Shown in pieces: positions 42,839-51,266 of a stretch of 64,000 nucleotides of DNA. Every line of letters starts with the position of its first letter. The stretch's first letter is position 1. Position numbers and translations under genes: made by a program. The notes beneath the pieces were generated by a model, which saw only the letters and a list, made by a program, of their open reading frames with translations, was not told where the DNA came from and searched no databases. Origin of the DNA: SZUA-117 sp964630795 (GTDB taxonomy: Bacteria > Pseudomonadota > Gammaproteobacteria > Steroidobacterales > Woeseiaceae); NCBI GenBank assembly GCA_964630795.1, contig CAZVWF010000004.1:1-64000 (forward strand), in the 5' to 3' direction.

Positions 42839-43755
42839 TCCAGACACAGCTGGCACTGCTGCAAAGGGAACTCTGGGAGCACCGCGCCGTATTCGTCGTA
42901 CCCGTAATCGTCGCCGTTATTACATTGCTGATGTCGTGGACCGGTCAGATGACTATTGGGGAGCTCGAACACCTGGACGCCGGCATCGTTGGCCTCAGCA
43001 ACATGCCTGAAAACGTTCGGGCGGCTGCGTTGTCATTCACGATGGTTGGTCTTGCGGTCTCATTCATCATTGCAATGTGGATCCTGACGATTTTCTATGC
43101 GCTGGATGCGTTATACGCCGAACGCAAGGACCGCAGCATTTTGTTTTGGCGATCGATCCCGGTGACAGATTTCGAAACGGTACTTTCCAAGCTGCTGACG
43201 GCATTGCTTGTCATACCCCTGGTCACCTTCGTCATCATCGCTGCGACTCAGTTACTGGTGCTCCTGAGCCTGACCGTCCAGGTTGATGCCCGTGGCGGAA
43301 GTCCCTTGCAGCTAATCTGGGCGGCCGCACCTTTCCTGGATACCTGGGCCGCAACAATCGTCTTGTTGATTGCATTGCCGCTCTGGCTGTCGCCATTCAT
43401 CGGCTGGTTCCTTTTCGTATCAGCGTTTACGAAGCGCTCACCACTGCTTGTCGCTGCAATGCCGATCGTATTGTTGCCGATGTTCGAGAAGCTGTTCTTT
43501 GACAGTGCATTGATGGCCGAGGCCTTCTTTGTCAGGTCATTGGAGTTCCCGCTCTTTACAGGTATCGACAGCATGACGTTAATGATGCAGGAAACAGAGG
43601 ACCTTGCGGCCCTGGCGGAAGCTGAGCTCAGTGTGTTCAGCTTGCTGGACCTGGGTAACTTTCTGGCAAGCCCGGAGCTCTGGCTCGGCATGGCGGTGTG
43701 CGGAATCTTCAGTGCAGCCGCGATCTATTTGCGACGTTATCGGGACGACTCCTGA
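42835..43755 (+). CDS. ABC-2 type permease of the YtrA-type operon
   Basis: 306 residues with about six membrane segments, for example AVFVVPVIVAVITLLMSW, LTALLVIPLVTFVIIAATQLLVLLS and PLWLSPFIGWFLFVSAF. It starts with an ATGA overlap with the ATPase gene. The YtrBC-type systems export an unidentified compound and respond to envelope stress. It is the last gene of the operon, followed at 43924 by a bidirectional terminator. Confidence 0.9.
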   Translation: MIQTQLALLQRELWEHRAVFVVPVIVAVITLLMSWTGQMTIGELEHLDAGIVGLSNMPENVRAAALSFTMVGLAVSFIIAMWILTIFYALDALYAERKDRSILFWRSIPVTDFETVLSKLLTALLVIPLVTFVIIAATQLLVLLSLTVQVDARGGSPLQLIWAAAPFLDTWAATIVLLIALPLWLSPFIGWFLFVSAFTKRSPLLVAAMPIVLLPMFEKLFFDSALMAEAFFVRSLEFPLFTGIDSMTLMMQETEDLAALAEAELSVFSLLDLGNFLASPELWLGMAVCGIFSAAAIYLRRYRDDS

Positions 43756-43923
43756 GCTGACTTTCGAGTATCCAGGCTATGCTTGCGGATCTTGCCGCAT
43801 AGCTGGTGACAGGTGGGCCCGGGCAATTGGCGGAGCGGATCAAAGTGCCTGAACGAATCGTCACCGAGAAGCGGCTAGATCTCAAAATGGAAGCAGACGC
43901 ACTCCAGGTCCCGGAAAATTGGC

Positions 43924-43957
43924 AAAAAAAAGCCCGTCTCAAGACGGGCTTTTTTTT
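43924..43957. terminator. Bidirectional intrinsic terminator
   Basis: Stem AGCCCGTC / GACGGGCT (43931-43950) with a run of eight A before and eight T after, so it terminates both the plus-strand ABC operon and the minus-strand gene ending at 43972. The interval 43756-43923 otherwise holds no gene I can support. Confidence 0.92.
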
Positions 43958-43971
43958 CATGAATCTTGCGT

Positions 43972-44334
43972 TTAGCCGTCGTCCCTTGCGCGAAATGCCT
44001 GAACTTCTGCATTGAACTGGGCGGCGACTCTTTCCATCTCGTCAACGGCCGCATTATATTTCTTGTTCAGCATTTCATCGCGTTCCTGTTCCTGCTCGGG
44101 CTGAAGGTCGGCAATAGCATCGCGAGCCTGCGTTTCTTCTTCCACGATGCACTCAAGATAGACTTCCATGTCGGCCACATACGCTTTGACGCCGCGTTGA
44201 CCTTCAATCATTTCTTCCGTCGTGGAGGTATTGCCATTCGGAATCAATACTCGCGCCGGGTAGTCACAGGCGAACGCCTGTCCGGTTGCAAAGATGAGGG
44301 TGGTACTCAGCACAATCTTGATTAGTCTGTTCAT
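43972..44334 (-). CDS. Small exported protein of unknown function
   Basis: 120 residues with a signal peptide (MNRLIKIVLSTTLIFATGQAFA, cleavage before CDYP). The mature protein starts with Cys and is rich in Glu, with a helical stretch (VYLECIVEEETQARDAIADLQPEQEQERDEMLNKKYNAAVDEMERVAAQF) that could form a coiled coil; two Cys could form a disulfide. No family recognised. It is separated from the GGDEF-EAL gene by 158 bases on the same strand. Confidence 0.65.
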   Translation of the reverse strand: MNRLIKIVLSTTLIFATGQAFACDYPARVLIPNGNTSTTEEMIEGQRGVKAYVADMEVYLECIVEEETQARDAIADLQPEQEQERDEMLNKKYNAAVDEMERVAAQFNAEVQAFRARDDG

Positions 44335-44492
44335 TTTCCTGGCTTCTTGGTTTGCGGCGGTCCGGAGTTCGTTGCCGCCTTGATGGTTATGCCTCTGGAG
44401 ATGCCGCCTTATTTAATCACATCGCCCGGAGTGAGTGAAACTCCCCGCCAAATTGCTCTTAAATCAGATAATTAGCAGTTCCAGAAACGTTC

Positions 44493-46940
44493 TTATGCAA
44501 ACAGGGTTCGGTATTGGTCGGTACCGTCCGTTTGCGCCATGAGTAACTCGAGATAGCTGTCTGAACTCATCGGGTCACCGAACAGCAGGCCTTGTACATA
44601 GGTGCAGTCATGTGACTGGAGAAATGCCAATTGTTCCTCGGACTCGACGCCTTCCGCAACGACATCCATATTCAGGCTTTGCCCCATGTGGATAATCGTG
44701 CCGACGATAGTCGCGTCATCTGCGTTGACGGCGATGTCCTGCACGAATGATTTGTCGATCTTCAGCGTACTAATCGGGAATTGCTGCAACGCGCTCAGAG
44801 ACGAATACCCTGTGCCAAAGTCGTCAATCGCAAGGTGAAGCCCCAGTGCGTACAACTGATCGAGAATCTTGATGGTTCGATCAGGATTCTCCATCAGCGT
44901 CGTCTCTGTGATTTCAAGCTCCAGGGAGGTTGGTGACACTTCATAGCTTTGCAGAATGGCGCTGATCCGATTGATGAAGTTGGGCTGCCGCAACTGCTTC
45001 AGAGACAGGTTTACGGATACTCGTCCCGGCAACGACACGGTTTGCTGCCAGCGTTGAAAATCCTCGCAAACCCGGTCCAGGACCCATTCGCCGATATCGA
45101 TAATCAGGTTGGTCTCTTCTGCCAGGGGTATGAAGTCCGATGGCAGGATGATGCCGCGCTCCGGCAACTCCCATCGAACCAGTGCCTCCGCGCCAATTAC
45201 GGTACCGGTCTGCAAGTTGTACTTCGGTTGATAGTGAACGAGCAGTTCATCGCGTTCAAAGGCCCGCTTCAGCTTGCTCTTGGTCATCAGCCGCTCAACC
45301 ACGGCCTCGTTCATTTCCGGCATGTAATACGAATGCATGTTGCCGCCCGATTTCTTCGCGTGGTAAAGGGCCGCGTCAGCATTCTTGATGAGATCGATAA
45401 CGTTGGGCGCATCAACCGGGTAGAAAGCGATGCCCATGCTGGCAGTCATAAACACTTCGTGGCCCTGCACGAAAAACGGTTCCGCAAGTCGATCCAGCAC
45501 TTCACGTGAGACCATGTCGAGCGCGGAGGGATCGTCAGGGTCGGCGGCGCCGTTATCGACAATGACTGCAAACTCGTCTCCGGCCAGGCGGCCAATCACC
45601 GACTCATCCGGTAATGTGTCTTTCAGTCGTTCGGTAACGGTTTCCAGCGTGGCATCGCCAGCGAGATGACCGAATGTGTCGTTGATTTCCTTGAAGTTGT
45701 CGATGTCGATATAAAACAGCGCAACCGACTTCTCCCGGCGCTTTGCCCGCGCGATCGCACGCTGCAGCAGATGCTGAAATTGCATGCGGTTGGGGACTTT
45801 TGTCAGCGCGTCAATTCTGGCCAGGTAACGGATGCGTTTTTCGGCCTTGCGGCGCTCGGTGATGTTCTGTGCCGCATAAATGCGGTGCCCTAGAAAATCG
45901 CCCTCGGCTTCGATGGACGAGCTCGTGTACGAGATCGGAATTCGCTCGCCGGAATGCGACAACAGGAACGCTTCGCAGGGAACACCGGTATGAGTATCTG
46001 TGACCAGTGAGCCGCCTTTCTTTTTGTCGACAATCAGGCCGATGTGCTGTCCGACGAGCTCCGATTCGGTGTACTCGAGCATGCGGGTGGTGGCCGCATT
46101 CACGCGGGTGATCGTTCCTTCCGGCGATGTCACGATGATGGCTTCGTTCATACTGGAAAGTATGCTGTCGACATAGTTACGCGAAATCGTCGTTCGCTTC
46201 AGTTTCTCCCGCATATTGTTAAAGACTGCCGCAAGATCGGCAAGCAAATCACCGCCGCGAATCATGAGCGGCTCGCCGTAGTCTGCATCGCTCAGTTTCT
46301 CGGCCTGTACTTTGAGCGCGCGAATTCGCTCAGCCTGCAGTCTTGCGATCAGCCAGATGACAAATCCGCAAAGGACGATAGTGATCAACGTTGCCGCCCC
46401 GATCCAGAGAAAACTCGTTTGGCGGCTTTGCGTCCCCAGTTCGACGAGTTGCTCCTCGAACGCCTCTGATTGGCTGGCTAATGTTGCGAGGTCAAAATTC
46501 CCGGACAATGAGCCGATGTTGTCACCGTTCTGGATGACCGGAAATTTCATATTCAGGCGCTCGGGTCGCCACAGGACATTCTCTGTAATCGTCTCTTCGG
46601 CGAGGAGGCCTGATTCGATGGTGGAGCCATCGGCGTGCGTGTAGCGAAGACCGATCAGTGTTTCGTTATCGATAATCGCCTGGTCGAGAATGTTGCGCGC
46701 GGCTGCGGCACTGTCGACATCTGCCTCCGATACTGCATCGGCGATTCGGTACAACTGTCCGCGCGCCCGACGTTCGAAGCTGCCCGCCAGGCTTTCGTCA
46801 TGTTGTTCGACACTGCTCGTGACGATTCCGGATGCCATCCACTGATACTGGCCGTAGAACAGGGCCAAAATGACACCAATACCGATCAACGCAATGATCG
46901 ATACCAGGATCAGGTACCTGGAGAGGATTCTGCCGGCCAT
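44493..46940 (-). CDS. Membrane PAS-GGDEF-EAL cyclic-di-GMP phosphodiesterase/cyclase
   Basis: 815 residues. A membrane segment (8-29), a periplasmic sensor region (to about 175), a second membrane segment (about 180-202), a HAMP-like stretch, a PAS domain (about 255-375, with SPEGTITRVNAATTRMLEYTE), a GGDEF domain (about 380-545) and an EAL domain (about 555-805). The GGDEF signature reads RLAGDEF: the first Gly is Ala. The EAL domain is complete: GAEALVRW, VNLSLKQL, ELEITETTLM, AIDDFGTGYSS, KIDKSF and VAEGVESEEQ. Phosphodiesterase activity is therefore likely; cyclase activity is uncertain. The periplasmic signal is unknown. Confidence 0.92.
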   Translation of the reverse strand: MAGRILSRYLILVSIIALIGIGVILALFYGQYQWMASGIVTSSVEQHDESLAGSFERRARGQLYRIADAVSEADVDSAAAARNILDQAIIDNETLIGLRYTHADGSTIESGLLAEETITENVLWRPERLNMKFPVIQNGDNIGSLSGNFDLATLASQSEAFEEQLVELGTQSRQTSFLWIGAATLITIVLCGFVIWLIARLQAERIRALKVQAEKLSDADYGEPLMIRGGDLLADLAAVFNNMREKLKRTTISRNYVDSILSSMNEAIIVTSPEGTITRVNAATTRMLEYTESELVGQHIGLIVDKKKGGSLVTDTHTGVPCEAFLLSHSGERIPISYTSSSIEAEGDFLGHRIYAAQNITERRKAEKRIRYLARIDALTKVPNRMQFQHLLQRAIARAKRREKSVALFYIDIDNFKEINDTFGHLAGDATLETVTERLKDTLPDESVIGRLAGDEFAVIVDNGAADPDDPSALDMVSREVLDRLAEPFFVQGHEVFMTASMGIAFYPVDAPNVIDLIKNADAALYHAKKSGGNMHSYYMPEMNEAVVERLMTKSKLKRAFERDELLVHYQPKYNLQTGTVIGAEALVRWELPERGIILPSDFIPLAEETNLIIDIGEWVLDRVCEDFQRWQQTVSLPGRVSVNLSLKQLRQPNFINRISAILQSYEVSPTSLELEITETTLMENPDRTIKILDQLYALGLHLAIDDFGTGYSSLSALQQFPISTLKIDKSFVQDIAVNADDATIVGTIIHMGQSLNMDVVAEGVESEEQLAFLQSHDCTYVQGLLFGDPMSSDSYLELLMAQTDGTDQYRTLFA

Positions 46941-47263
46941 ATTCAGTTCGACTCGGGCGGTCGCTCAATAATGCAGCGCCAGCCCACTTATTATTATTTT
47001 CGATCCGCGCCCAGGCACAGCTGACGGCCCGGTCACGGTTTTCGACGTGGGCATAGTTTATCACTTGGACCAGGGTGGACGCGACGGAATCTTTGTCTTG
47101 AACCGTCGAAAAACCTGACACTTTTCAAGGAATTGGACGGAGCTTATGACATAACCGGGCAGCTTGGGCATTGGCGGGACCGGGGCCTGCGGAGGCTTCC
47201 CTGGTGGGTGCTGTCTGTCGTGCCCGAAAAGACTTCCGGATCAGGCGATTCGGGGTGACACGG

Positions 47264-47396
47264 GTGAGCAAAAACCACGCTGATCGTTGACGATTCGAGA
47301 TTCGCACGATTTGTGCCGAAGCGCATTCCCGATGATGCCGTATCCCGTCAATATCGAGGGCATCCCGGCCGGGCGCAGGTATCGGAAAAGCACTGA
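47264..47396 (+). pseudogene. Remnant of a CheY-like response regulator, frameshifted
   Basis: The plus-strand interval contains TTLIVDDSRFARF, the beta1 strand and acidic pocket (DD) of a receiver domain. A GTG at 47264 reads VSK and then breaks: a run of five A shifts the frame, and removing one A would join VSK to TTLIVDDSRFARFV. The frame then ends at a TGA (47394-47396) after about 30 residues that do not look like a receiver (no phospho-acceptor segment, no KPF motif). This is a decayed 5' fragment, not a working gene. The rest of 46941-47490 holds no other gene that I can support. Confidence 0.5.
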
Positions 47397-47418
47397 TTGA
47401 GACAGTTATTTAGGCCGA

Positions 47419-47447
47419 TTGGCACGCCTTATGGCGGTCTGTATAGT
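47419..47447 (+). promoter_or_regulatory. Sigma-70 promoter of gshA
   Basis: TTGGCA (47419-47424), 17-bp spacer, TATAGT (47442-47447). The predicted start, about 47453-47454, coincides with an ATG at 47454 that opens an 11-codon frame ending at 47489, one base before the TTG start of gshA. Confidence 0.65.
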
Positions 47448-47490
47448 CCCGGAATGATGACCGCGCGCAGAACGTCCCGGAGCCACTAGC

Positions 47491-49074
47491 TTGAATCAGG
47501 TGGTCAGCAAAAGAATCCACCGGCTTTCGGAGCAGGGTTCCAGGGACATCATTTCGGGCGGCCGAAAAGGCGTTGAGAAGGAGTCTCTGCGTGTCTTTCC
47601 CGACGGCCGCCTGGCCGATACCCCCCACCCGGGCGCGCTGGGTTCTGCGCTGACCAACCGCTATATCACGACGGACTTTTCGGAAGCGCTGCTGGAGTTT
47701 GTGACGCCGGCGTATGCCAATACCTGGGAAACGCTGCGCGTACTCTGTGAGTTACACCAGTTCACTTACAATCGTGTGGACGACGAACTGCTCTGGGTGA
47801 CAAGTATGCCGTGCCTGATGGCGGAAGATAATGATATCCCGCTGGCACAATACGGCACATCCAATGTCGGACGCATGAAGACCGTTTATAGAAACGGTCT
47901 TGGCCATCGATACGGCAGACGCATGCAAACCATCGCCGGCATCCACTACAACTATTCCTTGCCGGAGCAGTTCTGGTCGGAGTTCGCTGAGCTCGAAGGG
48001 TCCACCACCGACATCGACGATTTTCGATCGGCGGCCTATATGGGCCTGGTCAGGAATTTCCGTCGTTACGGGTGGTTGATTTTGTATTTGTTTGGCGCGT
48101 CACCAGCACTGTGCAAGTCATTCCTTGACGGACAGGCGTCGGATCTCGAGCACTTTAACGACAATACCCTGTATCGCCCGTTCGCAACATCATTGCGGAT
48201 GAGCGATCTCGGCTATAGCAACAACTCGCAGGCGCAACTGAAGATATCCGTGAATTCCGTCGACGAGTACATCGATGACCTGACCCGGGCAATCTGCAAA
48301 ACGGCGCCCGAGTTTGAAAAGATCGGCGTCAAGGTTGACGGTGAGTATCGTCAGCTTCGAGCCAGTCAGCTACAGATTGAAAACGAGTTTTATAGTCCGA
48401 TACGCCCCAAGCGTGTCGCACACTCAGGCGAGAGGCCAACTTCTGCATTGCGCCGCGGCGGCGTCGAGTATGTCGAAGTGCGCTCGCTGGATCTCAATGC
48501 CTTCGATCCCGTCGGCATGAACCAGAATGCAATGCGTTTCACGGAGGCCTTTCTCATCTATTGCCTGTTGCACGACAGCCCGGCGATCGATGATGCGCAG
48601 TACATCGAGGTACAGCACAATTACAGCCTCACGGCGACCCAGGGGCGAGATCCGGGTCTCAGGCTGGTGAAGGATGGTCGCGAGATCGGTTTACGAGACT
48701 GGGCGGCCGATATCGTCAGTGACGTTCGTGCCATCGCCGAGCTCATCGATCGGGGTGAAGGCGGTGATGCCTATGTTCGGGCAGTGGATGCGCAATCCGC
48801 GCTGGTGGAAAACGCCGAACTCACGCCGTCTGCCAGGGTGCTCCAGGACATGCGCGAGAACGAAACGGGTTTTTATCACTTTGCGATGGAACGCGCGCGC
48901 GGGCACAAGGCCTATTTTCAATCGCTGGCATCGCTCGATGACGAGCGGCTCGCGCTCTATGTTGACGAGGCGTCCCAGTCAATCAAAAGACAACAGGAAA
49001 TCGAACAGTCGGACGCGATCAGCTTCGACGAGTATCTCGAGAAGTATTATTCCGAGCAGGGTTGCGCGGACTGA
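47491..49074 (+). CDS. gshA: Glutamate-cysteine ligase (gamma-proteobacterial type)
   Basis: 527 residues from a TTG at 47491, with CGGAG nine bases upstream; a GTG at 47500 is an alternative. The GshA features are GGRKGVEKESLRV near the N-terminus, then ITTDFSEALLEFVTP, AGIHYNYSLPEQFW, GYSNNSQAQLKI and RGGVEYVEVRSLDLNAF. The enzyme makes gamma-glutamylcysteine, the first step of glutathione synthesis. The TTG start and the tiny frame just upstream suggest translational control. A divergent or unrelated gene does not follow closely; 49075-49087 separates it from a convergent small gene. Confidence 0.95.
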   Translation: MNQVVSKRIHRLSEQGSRDIISGGRKGVEKESLRVFPDGRLADTPHPGALGSALTNRYITTDFSEALLEFVTPAYANTWETLRVLCELHQFTYNRVDDELLWVTSMPCLMAEDNDIPLAQYGTSNVGRMKTVYRNGLGHRYGRRMQTIAGIHYNYSLPEQFWSEFAELEGSTTDIDDFRSAAYMGLVRNFRRYGWLILYLFGASPALCKSFLDGQASDLEHFNDNTLYRPFATSLRMSDLGYSNNSQAQLKISVNSVDEYIDDLTRAICKTAPEFEKIGVKVDGEYRQLRASQLQIENEFYSPIRPKRVAHSGERPTSALRRGGVEYVEVRSLDLNAFDPVGMNQNAMRFTEAFLIYCLLHDSPAIDDAQYIEVQHNYSLTATQGRDPGLRLVKDGREIGLRDWAADIVSDVRAIAELIDRGEGGDAYVRAVDAQSALVENAELTPSARVLQDMRENETGFYHFAMERARGHKAYFQSLASLDDERLALYVDEASQSIKRQQEIEQSDAISFDEYLEKYYSEQGCAD

Positions 49075-49087
49075 TCCAGGCTCGATT

Positions 49088-49777
49088 TTATTCCCGGGGC
49101 GCAACCTGCGGCATGGCGATTGTCAGGCCCCCTTCCATTGACACCGGCCCCGTGGCTGACGAGTAGCCTTTCACCGTCAATGACTCAACCGATTCAGCCG
49201 TAATGCCGGCAAAGTTTCCGCTACCGCCGGTGATCCGTGCGGTGTCCGGTGAACCGGGGCCGCTGGTCATTACGCGATGAAAGATGCCCCGCCAGTTGTC
49301 GCCTGAACTCAGGCGAGCCGGAATGATGACATCGCGAATGTAGGCCCAGTAATTTTCGCTCTGATCGATCATCAAGGTGCCTTGCCCGGGGAGATATACA
49401 TGCCAGATACTGTTCGCCAGCGCCTGACCGCGAATGAGCGCGGTGTCCTCGGAGTGCGACCGCATCTTGATACCGATGCCGACGGGACTGCCTCGACCGT
49501 CCTCTAGCACGGTGGCGAAGATGTTCGTGTTGTACACCGCCGGTTCCCGAAGTTCGGCCACCTGCTCCGGATGTGGCCTGGTGATGGTTTCACCGTGGTC
49601 GGTGTAGAGCATCGCTTCTCCAGGCACCGCCGAAAAAGACAGGTCGATCACACGATCGGTCGTTACGGTGAGTGGCGAGACGGATGCCTGCCCGGTAAAC
49701 GGATTGAAATATATGCCGACGAAAAACAGCAATGCGCCGGTCAGTAACCCAAGCGCCAGGGAGATCACGTATTTCAT
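49088..49777 (-). CDS. Exported/membrane-anchored beta-barrel-like protein (paralogue of next gene)
   Basis: 229 residues with an N-terminal anchor or signal (VISLALGLLTGALLFFVGIYF). Near the C-terminus ITGGSGNFAGITAESVESLTVKGY resembles the 'GTGxFxGxxG' edge of allene-oxide-cyclase-like or dirigent-like barrels. It is paralogous to the gene that overlaps its start by four bases (TGA/ATG at 49774-49777). Middle segment includes ATVLEDGRGSPVGIGIKMRSHSEDTA, conserved in pattern with the partner. Function unknown. Confidence 0.7.
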   Translation of the reverse strand: MKYVISLALGLLTGALLFFVGIYFNPFTGQASVSPLTVTTDRVIDLSFSAVPGEAMLYTDHGETITRPHPEQVAELREPAVYNTNIFATVLEDGRGSPVGIGIKMRSHSEDTALIRGQALANSIWHVYLPGQGTLMIDQSENYWAYIRDVIIPARLSSGDNWRGIFHRVMTSGPGSPDTARITGGSGNFAGITAESVESLTVKGYSSATGPVSMEGGLTIAMPQVAPRE

Positions 49778-50346
49778 TCAAGTTCTCCCGCCGGGCCGAC
49801 CAGCGTCGTCTGCAACATGATCCGGCTCTGAATGTCATCGGCGTCGGCAACTAACGCTTCGTGAACAGTGCCTGACAACCCGGAAAAGTCACCGGTCCCC
49901 GACAACACCTGGCCGTTGCGAAAACCATCCGCGGCGGGGGTGTTTTCCATCCTGGCGTAGACGGAGCCACGCGCCGGAAAGTGCAGCGTCCATTCGACAA
50001 ACGGACCTGTAGCTTCTGCCGTACTGGCGATGCGGCTGCCAATACCGATCACCGTCTCCTCTCTGTCGCGAATCTTGAAGATTTCTGCCTGCATGTCGCC
50101 GACGACTGCCCGACCCGGCCATTCCAGCGCCGCCGGGATACTGGCGCCGGGGTTTGGCAGTCCAGCCATCACACGGTCGCGCGGCAGGTTGATATGAAAC
50201 GTTTCAACGTTGCCGCCGTTTGCCCGCACGGAAATCAGCGACCGCTCGCGGTGCAGGTCCACGGCGGGTACGTACCACAGCAGCACACCCGTGCCGATGG
50301 CACCGAGTATCGTTGCGATGAGAAATGTCTTTATCAATCTGTTCAT
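49774..50346 (-). CDS. Exported/membrane-anchored protein, paralogue of the overlapping gene
   Basis: 190 residues with an N-terminal membrane segment (FLIATILGAIGTGVLLWYV). SGTGDFSGLSGTVHEALVADADD matches the end of the neighbouring protein, and EETVIGIGSRIASTAEATG matches GSPVGIGIKMRSHSEDTA. Both have a lipid-like or small-ligand barrel pattern. The two form a coupled two-gene unit on the minus strand between gshA and a plus-strand sulfotransferase-like gene. Function unknown. Confidence 0.7.
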   Translation of the reverse strand: MNRLIKTFLIATILGAIGTGVLLWYVPAVDLHRERSLISVRANGGNVETFHINLPRDRVMAGLPNPGASIPAALEWPGRAVVGDMQAEIFKIRDREETVIGIGSRIASTAEATGPFVEWTLHFPARGSVYARMENTPAADGFRNGQVLSGTGDFSGLSGTVHEALVADADDIQSRIMLQTTLVGPAGELE

Positions 50347-50523
50347 TCAGTTTGCCGCCGGATTCGGCATCAGTTCCGGGTAAGTTTAGTTAAATTTCCC
50401 TTCCGGCTCACTCCCGACGATTTGAAGTGTGACCTGGCGCACAAACAGCTGCTTTTCAGTACAATCCGGGTCCCGAAAGTCGCCCCTGGCGACGCCTGAA
50501 AATCACGCTTAACAAGACATGCC

Positions 50524-51246
50524 ATGAAAGCTGTTTGCCTCTGGTCCGGACCTCGAAACGTGTCGACGGCGCTGATGTACAGCTTCGCGCAACGACCGGA
50601 TACGCATGTGGTGGACGAGCCGTTATATGGCCATTTCCTCCGGGTGACCGGGACCGTTCACCCTGGACGCGACGAGGTTATGGACAACGTCAACTGCGAT
50701 GGCGATGCCGTAATGCAGAGGTTGCTCACGGCGTCTTCCGATAATCCGGATGTCCTGTTCATGAAACAGATGGCGCATCACCTGGTCGAGCTGGACACGT
50801 CATTTCTTGAGACCACGCTAAACATCTTCCTGATCCGCGATCCTGAACAGATGTTGCCATCGCTGACGATTCAGTTGCCGGAAGCCGGATTGTTCGACAC
50901 GGGGCTCAAGGTTCAGTGGGAGTTGTACGAGGCACTCATTGGCGCCGGCCAGTCGCCGGCGATTGTCGATTCCCGTGAGCTGCTACTCGATCCGGAAGGT
51001 GTGTTGTCCCGTCTTTGCGAGCATCTCGAGATCCCGTTCTTCGATTCGATGCTGTCGTGGGAAGCAGGACCAATTCGCGAAGACGGCATCTGGGCGCTGC
51101 ACTGGTATCACGCCGTGCACAAGAGCACCGGATTCTCAACCTATCGACACAAGACGGACTTTCCCGGGCACCTGAAACCACGGCTCGAGGAATGTGCCCC
51201 GTGGTATGACAAACTTTTCGCGCACGCCATTCGTGCAGACCAATAA
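50524..51246 (+). CDS. Sulfotransferase-like P-loop protein
   Basis: 240 residues. LWSGPRNVSTALMYSFAQRPDTHVVDEPLYG is a PAPS-binding-like P-loop; a 3'-phosphate-like region is FLIRDPEQMLPSL. The chain is shorter than most sulfotransferases. It precedes a class IV aminotransferase by 20 bases on the same strand. As I recall, some plant proteins join exactly these two domains in one chain (annotated as branched-chain-aminotransferase-like); that makes a functional link plausible. Substrate unknown. Confidence 0.75.
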   Translation: MKAVCLWSGPRNVSTALMYSFAQRPDTHVVDEPLYGHFLRVTGTVHPGRDEVMDNVNCDGDAVMQRLLTASSDNPDVLFMKQMAHHLVELDTSFLETTLNIFLIRDPEQMLPSLTIQLPEAGLFDTGLKVQWELYEALIGAGQSPAIVDSRELLLDPEGVLSRLCEHLEIPFFDSMLSWEAGPIREDGIWALHWYHAVHKSTGFSTYRHKTDFPGHLKPRLEECAPWYDKLFAHAIRADQ

Positions 51247-51266
51247 AAGCAACAGGGAGCATTGAT

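Noticed and set aside
43806..44015. 69-codon plus frame after the ABC permease
   Set aside because: It reads straight through the bidirectional terminator and has no domain.
47125..47326. Two ~60-codon minus frames upstream of gshA
   Set aside because: No ribosome-binding site or domain; the plus strand carries a better explained response-regulator remnant.
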